DNA of 64,000 nt. It comes from G965229605 sp965229605. Its GTDB lineage: Bacteria > Pseudomonadota > Alphaproteobacteria > CBDDJK01. The translations under genes were made by a program, and so were the position numbers. Below the pieces are notes generated by a model, which worked only from the letters and a program-made list of their open reading frames with translations, ran no database searches and was not told the origin of the DNA. The stretch spans positions 1 through 64,000 of the forward strand of contig OZ245892.1 of assembly GCA_965229605.1 (NCBI GenBank), given 5' to 3'. Of this stretch, positions 34,471-41,923 are shown piece after piece (positions within the stretch are counted from its first letter, which is position 1; each line of letters starts with the position of its first letter).

Positions 34471-35127
34471 ATGGCGCGTGCAGGCAGGGATGATGGTGGT
34501 CGCGAAGCTCGTGATCGCAGTGAAGAGCCCGAACTTATTGAAAAACTTGTTGCGATTAACCGTGTTGCCAAGGTGGTCAAAGGCGGGCGTCGCTTTGGCT
34601 TTGCCGCGCTGGTTGTGGTTGGCGATGGCAAGGGCCGGGTTGGTTTTGGCACCGGGAAAGCCCGGGAGGTGCCGGAAGCCATTCGCAAAGCGACCGAGGC
34701 CGCAAAGCGCGGGATGATTCGCGTCCCCTTGCGCAGCGGGCGCACTCTGCATCATGATATTATTGGTCGCTATGGAGCCGGACGGGTCTATATTCGTCAG
34801 GCTCCGGGCGGAACCGGCGTGATTGCCGGGGGTCCGACTCGTGCGGTTTTTGAAGCCCTTGGCGTGCAGGATGTTGTGGCGAAATCTGTGGGGTCGTCCA
34901 ATCCCTATAATATGATCAAGGCGGCCTTTAACGGGTTGCAACGCAGTCAGTCTCCGCGTCATGTTGCGGCGCGGCGCGGCTTGAAATTGTCTGATATTGC
35001 CAGTCGGAGGGGTAATGAGGAACGGGGGAGGCGCGATGAAAGTGCCTCCCCTGACACCTCTGTTGGCGATACCCCTGTTGGCGACACCTCTGTTGGCGAT
35101 ACTCTTGTTGAAGGAGCGCAGGCATGA
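34471..35127 (+). CDS. rpsE: 30S ribosomal protein S5 with repeat-built tail
   Basis: S5 functions in decoding fidelity and mRNA unwinding. The core is normal: LIEKLVAINRVAKVVKGGRRFGF, VGFGTGKAREVPEAIRKA and VGSSNPYNMIKAAFNGL. The 218 residues exceed the usual length because the C-terminus carries a charged linker and four five-residue units (DTSVG, DTPVG, DTSVG, DTLVE) made by four 15-bp tandem repeats (35053-35112). The stop overlaps the rpmD start by ATGA. Confidence 0.97.
   Translation: MARAGRDDGGREARDRSEEPELIEKLVAINRVAKVVKGGRRFGFAALVVVGDGKGRVGFGTGKAREVPEAIRKATEAAKRGMIRVPLRSGRTLHHDIIGRYGAGRVYIRQAPGGTGVIAGGPTRAVFEALGVQDVVAKSVGSSNPYNMIKAAFNGLQRSQSPRHVAARRGLKLSDIASRRGNEERGRRDESASPDTSVGDTPVGDTSVGDTLVEGAQA
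35053..35112 (+). repeat. 4 x 15-bp in-frame tandem repeat in the S5 tail
   Basis: Units at 35053, 35068, 35083 and 35098; the first and third are identical (GACACCTCTGTTGGC). They encode D-T-x-V-G. Confidence 0.95.
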
Positions 35128-35615
35128 GTGACGAAGACGCACCCAAAAAGGCTAAAAAGCCAGCAGCCAAAAAACCCGCCGCTAAAAAAGCGGCCCCGAA
35201 AGCCACCAAAAATGTTGCGGATACTAAAAACGTAACGGATACAGCGGCGAAACCGGTGGCCAAAAAAGCGGCGGCCCCTAAAGCATCAGAAGCGAAAGCA
35301 GCAGCCCCTAAAGCATCAGAAGCGAAAGCAGCCGCCCCTAAGGCAGAAGATAAGCCTAAAAAAGCAGATACAAAAGCCGCCAAGCCAAAATCCAAACCGG
35401 CTAAACCGGCGAAGCCAGCCCCAACCGGGCCCTTTCTATTTGTCGAGCAAATTGGCAGCCCGATTGGTCGTCAGAAAAATCAGAAGCAAACCCTGGTGGG
35501 TTTGGGCCTTAACCGGGTTGGACGCTCCCGGCGGCTTGTCGATACGCCCGCCGTGCGCGGAATGATTCGAACAGTCGGACATCTTGTCCGCTGGCGGGAA
35601 GAAGGTGGATCATGA
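35124..35615 (+). CDS. rpmD: 50S ribosomal protein L30 with a ~100-residue Lys/Ala/Pro-rich N-terminal extension
   Basis: L30 is normally about 60 residues. Here 163 residues are encoded: residues about 102-163 form the L30 domain (GPFLFVEQIGSPIGRQKNQ, QTLVGLGLNRVGRSRRL, VRGMIRTVGHLVRW). The first 101 are a low-complexity leader of KKPAAKKPAAKK and AAPKASEAK units. The frame is fixed by the ATGA overlap with rpsE upstream and with rplO downstream. No better-placed ATG or GTG near the domain is evident, so the leader is probably translated. It resembles histone H1-like or HupB-type tails in composition only. Confidence 0.95.
   Translation: MSDEDAPKKAKKPAAKKPAAKKAAPKATKNVADTKNVTDTAAKPVAKKAAAPKASEAKAAAPKASEAKAAAPKAEDKPKKADTKAAKPKSKPAKPAKPAPTGPFLFVEQIGSPIGRQKNQKQTLVGLGLNRVGRSRRLVDTPAVRGMIRTVGHLVRWREEGGS
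35271..35330 (+). repeat. 2 x 30-bp (partial third) in-frame repeat in rpmD leader
   Basis: Units at 35271-35300 and 35301-35330 encode AAPKASEAKA twice; a partial third follows from 35331. The unit is twice the 15-bp length seen elsewhere. Confidence 0.92.
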
Positions 35616-36169
35616 AACTGAATGAACTTCGCGATAATGCCGGGGCGACCAAAACGCGGGTGCGGGTTGGACGCGGCATCGGGTCTGGAAAAGGCAAGAC
35701 CGCCGGGCGTGGGGTCAAAGGCCAGAAATCACGCAGCGGTGTCGCCATCAAAGGCTTTGAAGGCGGGCAAATGCCGCTTTATCGCCGTTTGCCGAAATTC
35801 GGCTTTAAAAATGTCGGGGCAAAGCAATTTGTTGTGGTCAATACGGGCCGACTTCAAAAAGCGATTGATGAAAAAAAACTTGATGCTTCAAGCGTGATCG
35901 GAACCGATCAGTTGAAAGCCGCCGGACTGGTGTCAAATGCGCTGGACGGGGTGCGGATTCTGGGCCAGGGCGAACTCAAAGCAAAGCTCTCGCTTCAGGT
36001 TGCTGGCATATCGGCAACGGCCCGCCAGGCGATTGAAGCCGCAGGCGGCAGCGTTGAACTGATCGTGCCGCAAAAACGGGTCACACAGAAAAATGCCGAT
36101 AAAATTGGCAAACGTCAGCAACGGCGACTTGATGCCGCTGCCCGCCGCGAGGCTGCAAAAGCCCAATAG
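35612..36169 (+). CDS. rplO: 50S ribosomal protein L15
   Basis: The 185-residue protein has MKLNELRDNAGATK, GRGIGSGKGKTAGRGVKGQKSR, GFEGGQMPLYRRLPKFGF and a basic, Ala/Arg-rich C-terminal tail longer than the usual 145-160. Translationally coupled to rpmD. A triplicated 17-bp repeat follows its stop. Confidence 0.98.
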   Translation: MKLNELRDNAGATKTRVRVGRGIGSGKGKTAGRGVKGQKSRSGVAIKGFEGGQMPLYRRLPKFGFKNVGAKQFVVVNTGRLQKAIDEKKLDASSVIGTDQLKAAGLVSNALDGVRILGQGELKAKLSLQVAGISATARQAIEAAGGSVELIVPQKRVTQKNADKIGKRQQRRLDAAARREAAKAQ

Positions 36170-36178
36170 TCATAAAAA

Positions 36179-36229
36179 AACCAGTAAGTCACAAAACCCA
36201 GTACATAACAAAAACCAGTAAATCATAAC
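36179..36229. repeat. 3 x 17-bp tandem repeat between rplO and secY
   Basis: Units at 36179-36195, 36196-36212 and 36213-36229, each A(A/C)CCAGTA-led, fill most of the 78-bp rplO-secY gap, ending just before the secY ribosome-binding site. No terminator is seen. Confidence 0.88.
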
Positions 36230-36247
36230 AGGAAACAGGATGCGCTG

Positions 36248-37600
36248 ATGGCATCGGTCGCCGAACAATTTGCCTCTAACTTCAACTTTGGGGCCCTGGC
36301 CAAAGCCGAAGAATTAAAGAAGCGTATCTGGTTTACGCTGGGGGCGCTTATTGTTTACCGCCTGGGGACCTATATTCCCCTGCCCGGCATTGATCCGGTC
36401 GTGCTTGAAGATTTATTCAATCAGCAGCGCGGCGGCATCCTTGATATTTTTGACACATTCGCGGGCGGGGCCCTGTCGCGGATGACGATTTTTGCCCTCA
36501 ATATCATGCCCTATATTTCGGCCTCCATCATCATGCAGCTGATGACCGCGATTGTCCCCTCCCTGGAACAGCTGAAAAAAGACGGCGAATCAGGACGCAA
36601 GAAAATCAACCAATATACCCGCTATGGCACCGTCTTCCTGGCCGCCGTGCAGGGATACGGAATCGCTGCCGGGCTCGAAGGGCTGGTGACCTCGCAAGGG
36701 GCGGGTGCCGTCATCGACCCCGGGGCCTTTTTCCGCGTTTCAACCATGGTGACGCTGGTCGGCGGGACCATGTTCCTGCTCTGGCTGGGCGAACAAATAA
36801 CCCAGCGCGGCGTCGGGAATGGAGTCTCGCTGATTATTTTCTCAGGCATTGTCGCAGGCTTGCCAACGGCGCTTGCCAGCACGCTGGAGCTTGGGCGCCA
36901 GGGCCGTCTTTCAACCCTGCTGATTCTGGCCCTGTTTGTTGTCGCGATTGTGGTTATTCTCGCCATCGTCTTTTTTGAACGCGCCCAGCGGCGTATCCAG
37001 GTCCAATATCCCAAACGGCAAGTCGGCAACCGCATGTATGACGGACAATCCAGCCACCTGCCCTTAAAACTGAATACGGCCGGGGTTATCCCGCCGATTT
37101 TTGCCAGTTCACTTTTGCTGCTGCCGCTGACCATTGCCAATTTTTCCGGCGCACAGGGGGCTGGCGGGCTGGCTGCAACCCTGAGCAGCTATCTCGGCCA
37201 CGGCCAACCACTCTATCTGGTCTTTTATGTGATACTGATCAGCTTTTTCGCCTTTTTCTATACCTCGGTGGTCTTTAATCCCAAAGATACCGCCGATAAC
37301 CTCAAACGAAACGGCGGCTTTATTCCCGGAATCCGCCCCGGGGCCCAGACCGCAGATTTCCTTGATTATGTGCTGACCCGCCTGACCGTTGTCGGCGCAA
37401 TCTATCTGTCTATCGTCTGCGTGATCCCGGAACTCCTGATCGCACAGCTTGCCGTCCCCTTCTATCTGGGCGGCACCAGCCTGCTGATCGTGGTGTCGGT
37501 CACCATGGATACTGTCACCCAGATTCAAAGTCATCTATTTGCGCATCAATATGAAGGGTTGATCAAGAAATCAAAACTTATGCGGGGGGGGCGACGATGA
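36248..37600 (+). CDS. secY: Preprotein translocase subunit SecY
   Basis: SecY forms the protein-conducting channel in the inner membrane. The 450-residue product has ten membrane helices, beginning ELKKRIWFTLGALIVYRLGTYIPLPGID, the plug-side FDTFAGGALSRMTIFALNIMPYISASIIMQL, and the cytoplasmic loop with RIQVQYPKRQVGNRMYDGQ. It overlaps adk by ATGA. The start ATG 36248 follows an AGGAAACAGG sequence. Confidence 0.98.
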   Translation: MASVAEQFASNFNFGALAKAEELKKRIWFTLGALIVYRLGTYIPLPGIDPVVLEDLFNQQRGGILDIFDTFAGGALSRMTIFALNIMPYISASIIMQLMTAIVPSLEQLKKDGESGRKKINQYTRYGTVFLAAVQGYGIAAGLEGLVTSQGAGAVIDPGAFFRVSTMVTLVGGTMFLLWLGEQITQRGVGNGVSLIIFSGIVAGLPTALASTLELGRQGRLSTLLILALFVVAIVVILAIVFFERAQRRIQVQYPKRQVGNRMYDGQSSHLPLKLNTAGVIPPIFASSLLLLPLTIANFSGAQGAGGLAATLSSYLGHGQPLYLVFYVILISFFAFFYTSVVFNPKDTADNLKRNGGFIPGIRPGAQTADFLDYVLTRLTVVGAIYLSIVCVIPELLIAQLAVPFYLGGTSLLIVVSVTMDTVTQIQSHLFAHQYEGLIKKSKLMRGGRR

Positions 37601-38247
37601 ATATTATTCTACTGGGACCGCCGGGGGCCGGAAAAGGCACGCAGGCAAAAATGATTGTTGATAAACGCGGCATCGTGCAACTGTCTACAGGCGATATGTT
37701 GCGTGATGCCGTCAAATCCGGCAGTGCGCTTGGACAAAAGGCCAAAGCCCTTATGGAAGCCGGGGAACTGGTGCCTGATGACCTGGTGATCGGTATTATC
37801 GACAGCCGTCTTGATGAACCGGATTGCGCAAAAGGCTTTATTCTTGATGGCTTTCCGCGCACGATTGCTCAGGCCGAGGCTCTGGACGATCTTCTGGACA
37901 AAAAGAACCTGGCCCTCCATGCCGTGATCAAAATGGATGTCGATGAAGAAGCCTTGACCCGCCGGATTTCAGGCCGTTTCTCTTGCGCCTCTTGCGGACA
38001 GGGCTACCACGACGATTTCCAAAAACCGGCCAAGGACGGAATCTGCGATAAATGCGGCAGCACCGACTTTATTCGCCGTAAAGATGACAATGCAGAAACC
38101 GTCCGCTCCCGGCTGGCGGTCTATCATAATCAGACCGCGCCGATCCTCCCCTATTACGAGGCACGCGGCACCTTGAAAAGCGTCGATGGCATGGCAGCGA
38201 TTGATCAGGTCTCTGCTGCGATTGACCAGATTTTAGATTCAATTTGA
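37597..38247 (+). CDS. adk: Adenylate kinase with zinc-type LID
   Basis: Adk interconverts AMP + ATP and 2 ADP. The 216-residue long-form product has the P-loop GPPGAGKGTQAK, DGFPRTIAQAEAL and a LID carrying four cysteines (CASCGQGYH and CDKCGS). These match the zinc-binding LID, rather than the Cys-free LID of E. coli. It is coupled to secY. An adk in the secY-rpsM interval is common in alphaproteobacteria. Confidence 0.98.
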   Translation: MNIILLGPPGAGKGTQAKMIVDKRGIVQLSTGDMLRDAVKSGSALGQKAKALMEAGELVPDDLVIGIIDSRLDEPDCAKGFILDGFPRTIAQAEALDDLLDKKNLALHAVIKMDVDEEALTRRISGRFSCASCGQGYHDDFQKPAKDGICDKCGSTDFIRRKDDNAETVRSRLAVYHNQTAPILPYYEARGTLKSVDGMAAIDQVSAAIDQILDSI

Positions 38248-38257
38248 AATGATGATC

Positions 38258-38272
38258 TGAGTCCTGACTCTA
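38258..38272. repeat. Covariant variant of the TAGGGTC dyad after adk
   Basis: TGAGTCCTGACTCTA contains GAGTC-CT-GACTC. Compared with GGGTC-CT-GACCC elsewhere, one base in each arm has changed so that the dyad is kept. It lies 11 bp after the adk stop. Confidence 0.6.
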
Positions 38273-38335
38273 GGTCTTGACAAGCCGATTATTTTCATTG
38301 ATTGAACGCCTACTGAATTTTAAAGGAGCAAGACA

Positions 38336-38716
38336 TTGGCACGTATTGCTGGGGTGAATATTCCAACCAACAAGCGGGTTTTGACCGCTTTGACCTATAT
38401 TAACGGCATTGGTCGGACGTCATCGTCCAAGATTCTGGCGGAAACCGGGGTTGATCCGACCACCCGCGTCAATGCCCTGAGCGAAGACGAGTTGGCCCGT
38501 ATTCGTGAATCGATTGATCGCGGCTTTATGGTTGAAGGCGATTTGCGGCGTGATGTTGCAATGAATATCAAGCGTTTGATGGACCTTGGGTGTTTTCGGG
38601 GCTTGCGCCATCGCCGCAATTTGCCGGTTCGCGGGCAGCGCACGCATACCAATGCCCGCACCCGTAAAGGCAAGGCGGTTGCGATTGCCGGGAAGAAACA
38701 GGCTCCGCGTAAGTAA
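38336..38716 (+). CDS. rpsM: 30S ribosomal protein S13
   Basis: The 126-residue protein has MARIAGVNIPTNKRV, ALTYINGIG and the C-terminal GLRHRRNLPVRGQRTHTNARTRKG. Its start is TTG at 38336 (TAAAGGAGC precedes it), because the conserved N-terminus begins there and no ATG is available. S13 contacts P-site tRNA. Confidence 0.98.
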   Translation: MARIAGVNIPTNKRVLTALTYINGIGRTSSSKILAETGVDPTTRVNALSEDELARIRESIDRGFMVEGDLRRDVAMNIKRLMDLGCFRGLRHRRNLPVRGQRTHTNARTRKGKAVAIAGKKQAPRK

Positions 38717-38758
38717 GCTATTGGGTAAGTAAGCTATCGGGCAAGTAAATTATAGAGT
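38711..38758. repeat. 3 x 16-bp tandem repeat overlapping the rpsM stop codon
   Basis: Units at 38711-38726, 38727-38742 and 38743-38758 share AAGTAA-led sequence. The first contains the last codon and TAA stop of rpsM. The rest lies in the 120-bp gap before rpsK. Confidence 0.9.
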
Positions 38759-38836
38759 AACGATCATACATATCAAAGCGCGTGAGCAGGCCCGTCCCGG
38801 ATTTTGAGCGCGCATTTGGAAAGGAACAACAGGAAG

Positions 38837-39223
38837 ATGGCACGCGCCCCGACACGCAAACGCAAGGAACGCAAGAATATTGCCACTGGCATTGCGCATG
38901 TTAATGCCAGTTTTAACAATACGATGATCACGATCACGGATGTGCAGGGCAATGCTGTTGCCTGGTCTTCTGCCGGGGCTCAGGGCTTTAAGGGCAGCCG
39001 CAAGTCGACGCCTTTTGCGGCGCAGGTTGCGGCAGAGGACGTGGCGCGCAAAGCCATGGAGCATGGGCTTAAAAGTCTTGATGTCAATGTCAGCGGGCCT
39101 GGATCGGGGCGCGAATCGGCTTTGCGGACTTTTCAGACGGCGGGTCTGGTTGTGACCTCTATCCGGGATGTGACACCGGTGCCGCATAATGGCTGCCGCC
39201 CGCGCAAGCGTCGCCGCGTTTAG
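38837..39223 (+). CDS. rpsK: 30S ribosomal protein S11
   Basis: ATG 38837, after an ACAGGAAG site, gives 128 residues (an upstream in-frame ATG at 38804 is not conserved). Segments NIATGIAHVNASFNNTMITITD, GFKGSRKSTPFAAQ and NGCRPRKRRRV are invariant. Its 3' end, including the stop, is duplicated (39210-39243). Confidence 0.98.
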   Translation: MARAPTRKRKERKNIATGIAHVNASFNNTMITITDVQGNAVAWSSAGAQGFKGSRKSTPFAAQVAAEDVARKAMEHGLKSLDVNVSGPGSGRESALRTFQTAGLVVTSIRDVTPVPHNGCRPRKRRRV

Positions 39224-39243
39224 GTGGTCGCCGCGTTTAGCTG
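39210..39243. repeat. 2 x 17-bp tandem duplication across the rpsK stop codon
   Basis: GTCGCCGCGTTTAGGTG (39210-39226) is followed at once by GTCGCCGCGTTTAGCTG (39227-39243). The TAG stop of rpsK is in the first copy and repeated in the second. Confidence 0.95.
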
Positions 39244-39295
39244 GACGAATTGATTTTATACTGACCGTGGGTATCAAATACCCGTTTGAAACGAA

Positions 39296-40348
39296 ATGGA
39301 TGTGACTATGACGGCTCAACAGCTTCCGAATCTTGAACAAAATTGGCATAATCTGATCAAACCGCGCAAGCCAGCCGTTGCGCTGGGATTGGACCCGGCC
39401 CGTCAGGCGCAGATTTCCGTTGAACCGCTGGAGCGTGGTTTTGGCGTCACCCTTGGCAACAGTCTGCGGCGGATTCTGATGGGATCGCTGCACGGCGCGG
39501 CTGTCACGGCCATTCAGATTGATGGTGTCCTGCATGAATTTTCATCGGTGCCGGGTGTGCGTGAAGATGTGACAGAAATTGTTATGAATATCAAATCCAT
39601 GGCTTTGCGGATGCACAGCCAGGGACAGAAAAGAATTCGTCTATCAGCGCAAGGCCCGTGCGAAGTCACTGCCGGGATGATTGAAACCGGTCATGATATC
39701 GAAGTCATGAATCCTGATCTGGCCCTTTGCACCCTGGACAAGGGGGCCTCCATCAAGATTGAATTTACCGTTTCCAGCGGCAAGGGCTATGTCTCGGCTG
39801 CTGACAATCGCCCGGAAGAAGCCCCGATTGGCCTGATTCCGATTGATGCGATTTTCACCCCGGTGCGCAAGGTTGCCTATCATGTTGATAATACCCGGGT
39901 TGGGCAAAATACCGATTATGACAAGCTGACCATGGAAATTGTCACCAATGGCGCGATTGGGCCTGAAGATGCGCTGGCTTTGGCAGCACGGATTCTTCAG
40001 GATCAGGCACAGGTCTTTGTCAATTTTGAAGAGCCTGAAATTCGCCCGGCGCAGGAAGAAACCGATGTTGATCTGCCGTTCAACAAGAATCTGCTGCGCA
40101 AAGTTGATGAGCTGGAGCTTTCAGTCCGTTCAGCGAATTGCCTGAAAAATGACAGTATTGTCTATATCGGTGATCTTGTGCAGCGCAGTGAGTCCGATAT
40201 GCTGCGCACCCCGAATTTTGGCCGCAAGTCCTTGAATGAAATCAAGGAAGTGCTGGCAACCATGGGGCTGTCGCTGGGGATGGATATTCCCGAATGGCCG
40301 CCCGAAAATATTGAAGAACTGGCCCGCAAACTTGACGAGCCCTATTGA
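39296..40348 (+). CDS. rpoA: DNA-directed RNA polymerase subunit alpha
   Basis: RpoA dimerises to seed RNA polymerase and binds UP elements. The 350-residue product has the N-terminal assembly domain (VEPLERGFGVTLGNSLRRILMGSL, GAAVTAIQIDGVLHEFSS) and the C-terminal domain with RSANCLKNDSIVYIGDLVQ and NFGRKSLNEIKEVL. The start may be ATG 39296 or ATG 39308; neither has a strong Shine-Dalgarno. Confidence 0.98.
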   Translation: MDVTMTAQQLPNLEQNWHNLIKPRKPAVALGLDPARQAQISVEPLERGFGVTLGNSLRRILMGSLHGAAVTAIQIDGVLHEFSSVPGVREDVTEIVMNIKSMALRMHSQGQKRIRLSAQGPCEVTAGMIETGHDIEVMNPDLALCTLDKGASIKIEFTVSSGKGYVSAADNRPEEAPIGLIPIDAIFTPVRKVAYHVDNTRVGQNTDYDKLTMEIVTNGAIGPEDALALAARILQDQAQVFVNFEEPEIRPAQEETDVDLPFNKNLLRKVDELELSVRSANCLKNDSIVYIGDLVQRSESDMLRTPNFGRKSLNEIKEVLATMGLSLGMDIPEWPPENIEELARKLDEPY

Positions 40349-40374
40349 ACCCGGATTTGATGTGAGGAAATCTT

Positions 40375-40806
40375 ATGCGTCACCGTAATACTGGACGTCG
40401 CTTTAACCGGACGGCATCGCACCGCCGGGCCATGTTTGCCAATATGGCGGCGGCCCTGATCAAGCACGAGCAAATTCAAACCACCCTGCCGAAAGCCAAG
40501 GACCTGCGGCGCGTTATTGATCGGCTGATCACGCTTGGCAAGAAAGGCGGTTTGCATCGCCGCCGCATGGCGATTGGCTATTTGCGTGATCCGGTGATGG
40601 CGGCGAAATTGTTTGATGTTTTGGCAGAACGTTATCAGACCCGTCAGGGCGGTTATTGCCGGGTTGTCCGCTCAGGCTTTCGCTATGGCGACAATGCCCC
40701 GCTTGCGGTGATCGAGCTGGTTGACCGCGATGTGACAGCCAAGGGCAAGGATTCCGGCCCGCGCTATGATGCCGATGACGAGGGTGAAGCAGCCGAAGCG
40801 GCCTGA
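40375..40806 (+). CDS. rplQ: 50S ribosomal protein L17
   Basis: The 143-residue protein has the MRHRNTGRRFNRTASHRRAMFANM N-terminus and the GYCRVVRSGFRYGDNAPLAVIEL motif, with an acidic tail typical of alphaproteobacteria. It is the last gene of the alpha operon; rsmE starts 15 bp later on the same strand. Confidence 0.98.
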   Translation: MRHRNTGRRFNRTASHRRAMFANMAAALIKHEQIQTTLPKAKDLRRVIDRLITLGKKGGLHRRRMAIGYLRDPVMAAKLFDVLAERYQTRQGGYCRVVRSGFRYGDNAPLAVIELVDRDVTAKGKDSGPRYDADDEGEAAEAA

Positions 40807-40821
40807 TCCCGCTTATTTTAC

Positions 40822-41607
40822 ATGAGTTTACCGGCAACCCCCCGCCTGCTGGTTGAACAGGATCTGGCGGCGGGCCAGACCATCCCTTTTTCTTGCACCC
40901 AGGCCCATTATCTCCAGCGTGTTCTGCGCCGCCGTCATGGCGATTCAGTCCGGCTTTTTAACGGGCGGGACGGCGAGTGGCTGGCCCATATAGACACGAA
41001 AGCCAGCGAGGTGGCGGGTCATCTTCAAAGCCAGTTGCGCGAACAGCCCCCGCCTCCGGCTCCCCTGACCCTGTTCTTTGCGCCAATCAAACGCACCCGC
41101 CAGGAAATTCTGATAGAAAAAGCGGTCGAGATGGGGGCAACTATCCTGCAACCGGTGAAAACCCGCTATACAGACGGGCGGTTGATCAAGCCAGACCGGG
41201 CCAGAGCAATTATCCGGGAAGCCGTTGAACAATCCGAAGGGCTGCATCTGCCAGAATTGTTGCCTGAAATCCCTTTGCAAAAGGCGGTTTCTGCCCTGCC
41301 AGACGACTTACCGCTTTATTTTTGTGCTGAAAGCGGCGCCGCCATTCCGCTTGCTTCTGCGCTTAATGGGCGGACTCCTCTTGCGGGCGCAGCCTTTCTG
41401 GTCGGGCCAGAAGGCGGCTTTAGCGAGGCTGAAATTGAAGGCTTGAAAACCCGCCCTGAAACGCTGGTGGTTGGTCTGGGTCCGCGCATCTTGCGTGCCG
41501 AAACCGCCGTCACTGCCGCCCTTGCCCTTTGGCAAGCCCTCTGCGGAGATGGAGAAAACCGCCCGGACTTGCGGCTATCAAAGAAGGAAGCTGGCCCTGC
41601 CAGTTAG
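40822..41607 (+). CDS. rsmE: 16S rRNA (uracil-1498-N3)-methyltransferase RsmE
   Basis: RsmE methylates U1498 of 16S rRNA. The 261-residue SPOUT protein has the N-terminal PUA-like part (HYLQRVLRRRHGDSVRLFNG), the QEILIEKAVEMGATILQPV segment, and the C-terminal SAM-binding knot LVGPEGGFSEAEIEGL...GLGPRILRAETAVTAALALWQ. It follows the rplQ gene closely and converges with soxD. Confidence 0.94.
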   Translation: MSLPATPRLLVEQDLAAGQTIPFSCTQAHYLQRVLRRRHGDSVRLFNGRDGEWLAHIDTKASEVAGHLQSQLREQPPPPAPLTLFFAPIKRTRQEILIEKAVEMGATILQPVKTRYTDGRLIKPDRARAIIREAVEQSEGLHLPELLPEIPLQKAVSALPDDLPLYFCAESGAAIPLASALNGRTPLAGAAFLVGPEGGFSEAEIEGLKTRPETLVVGLGPRILRAETAVTAALALWQALCGDGENRPDLRLSKKEAGPAS

Positions 41608-41620
41608 CTTTTCTTTGTCG

Positions 41621-41905
41621 TTAGGTTTTTGGAGGGGGCGGCGGCGATTCGCCAACCTTGTAGCTGGTTTCAAACTGATCGCTGACCGTATCGCGCACCG
41701 CATTAAACCAGCGTCGGCAGCCAAGCGCATGCATCCAGCGTTCATGGTGCCGCCCTTTGGTATTGCTGCGGAAAAAGATATAATTGCCCCATTCTTCATC
41801 ACTGAGGTCGGCGGGTTTTTCCGGGCGCGTGATATGAGCTTCGCCGCCATAATGAAATTCAGTCAAATCGCGCTTTCCGCACCATGGGCAAGGAATCTGG
41901 ATCAT
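41621..41905 (-). CDS. soxD: Sarcosine oxidase delta subunit
   Basis: SoxD is the small zinc-binding subunit of heterotetrameric sarcosine oxidase. The 94-residue protein begins IQIPCPWCGKRDLTEFHYGGEA, the conserved CxxC knuckle, and has DEEWGNYIFFRSN and RWMHALGCRRWFNAVRDT. A polyproline tail ends it. It lies 18 bp downstream of soxB, as expected, but the next gene is rsmE on the opposite strand: soxA and soxG are missing here. Confidence 0.93.
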   Translation of the reverse strand: MIQIPCPWCGKRDLTEFHYGGEAHITRPEKPADLSDEEWGNYIFFRSNTKGRHHERWMHALGCRRWFNAVRDTVSDQFETSYKVGESPPPPPKT

Positions 41906-41923
41906 TAAGGCCTCTTTTCTTTC

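Noticed and set aside
38277..38305. Internal promoter before rpsM (TTGACA at 38277)
   Set aside because: The -35 is perfect, but there is no acceptable -10 at 16-18 bp. The gap is short and the operon is probably read through.
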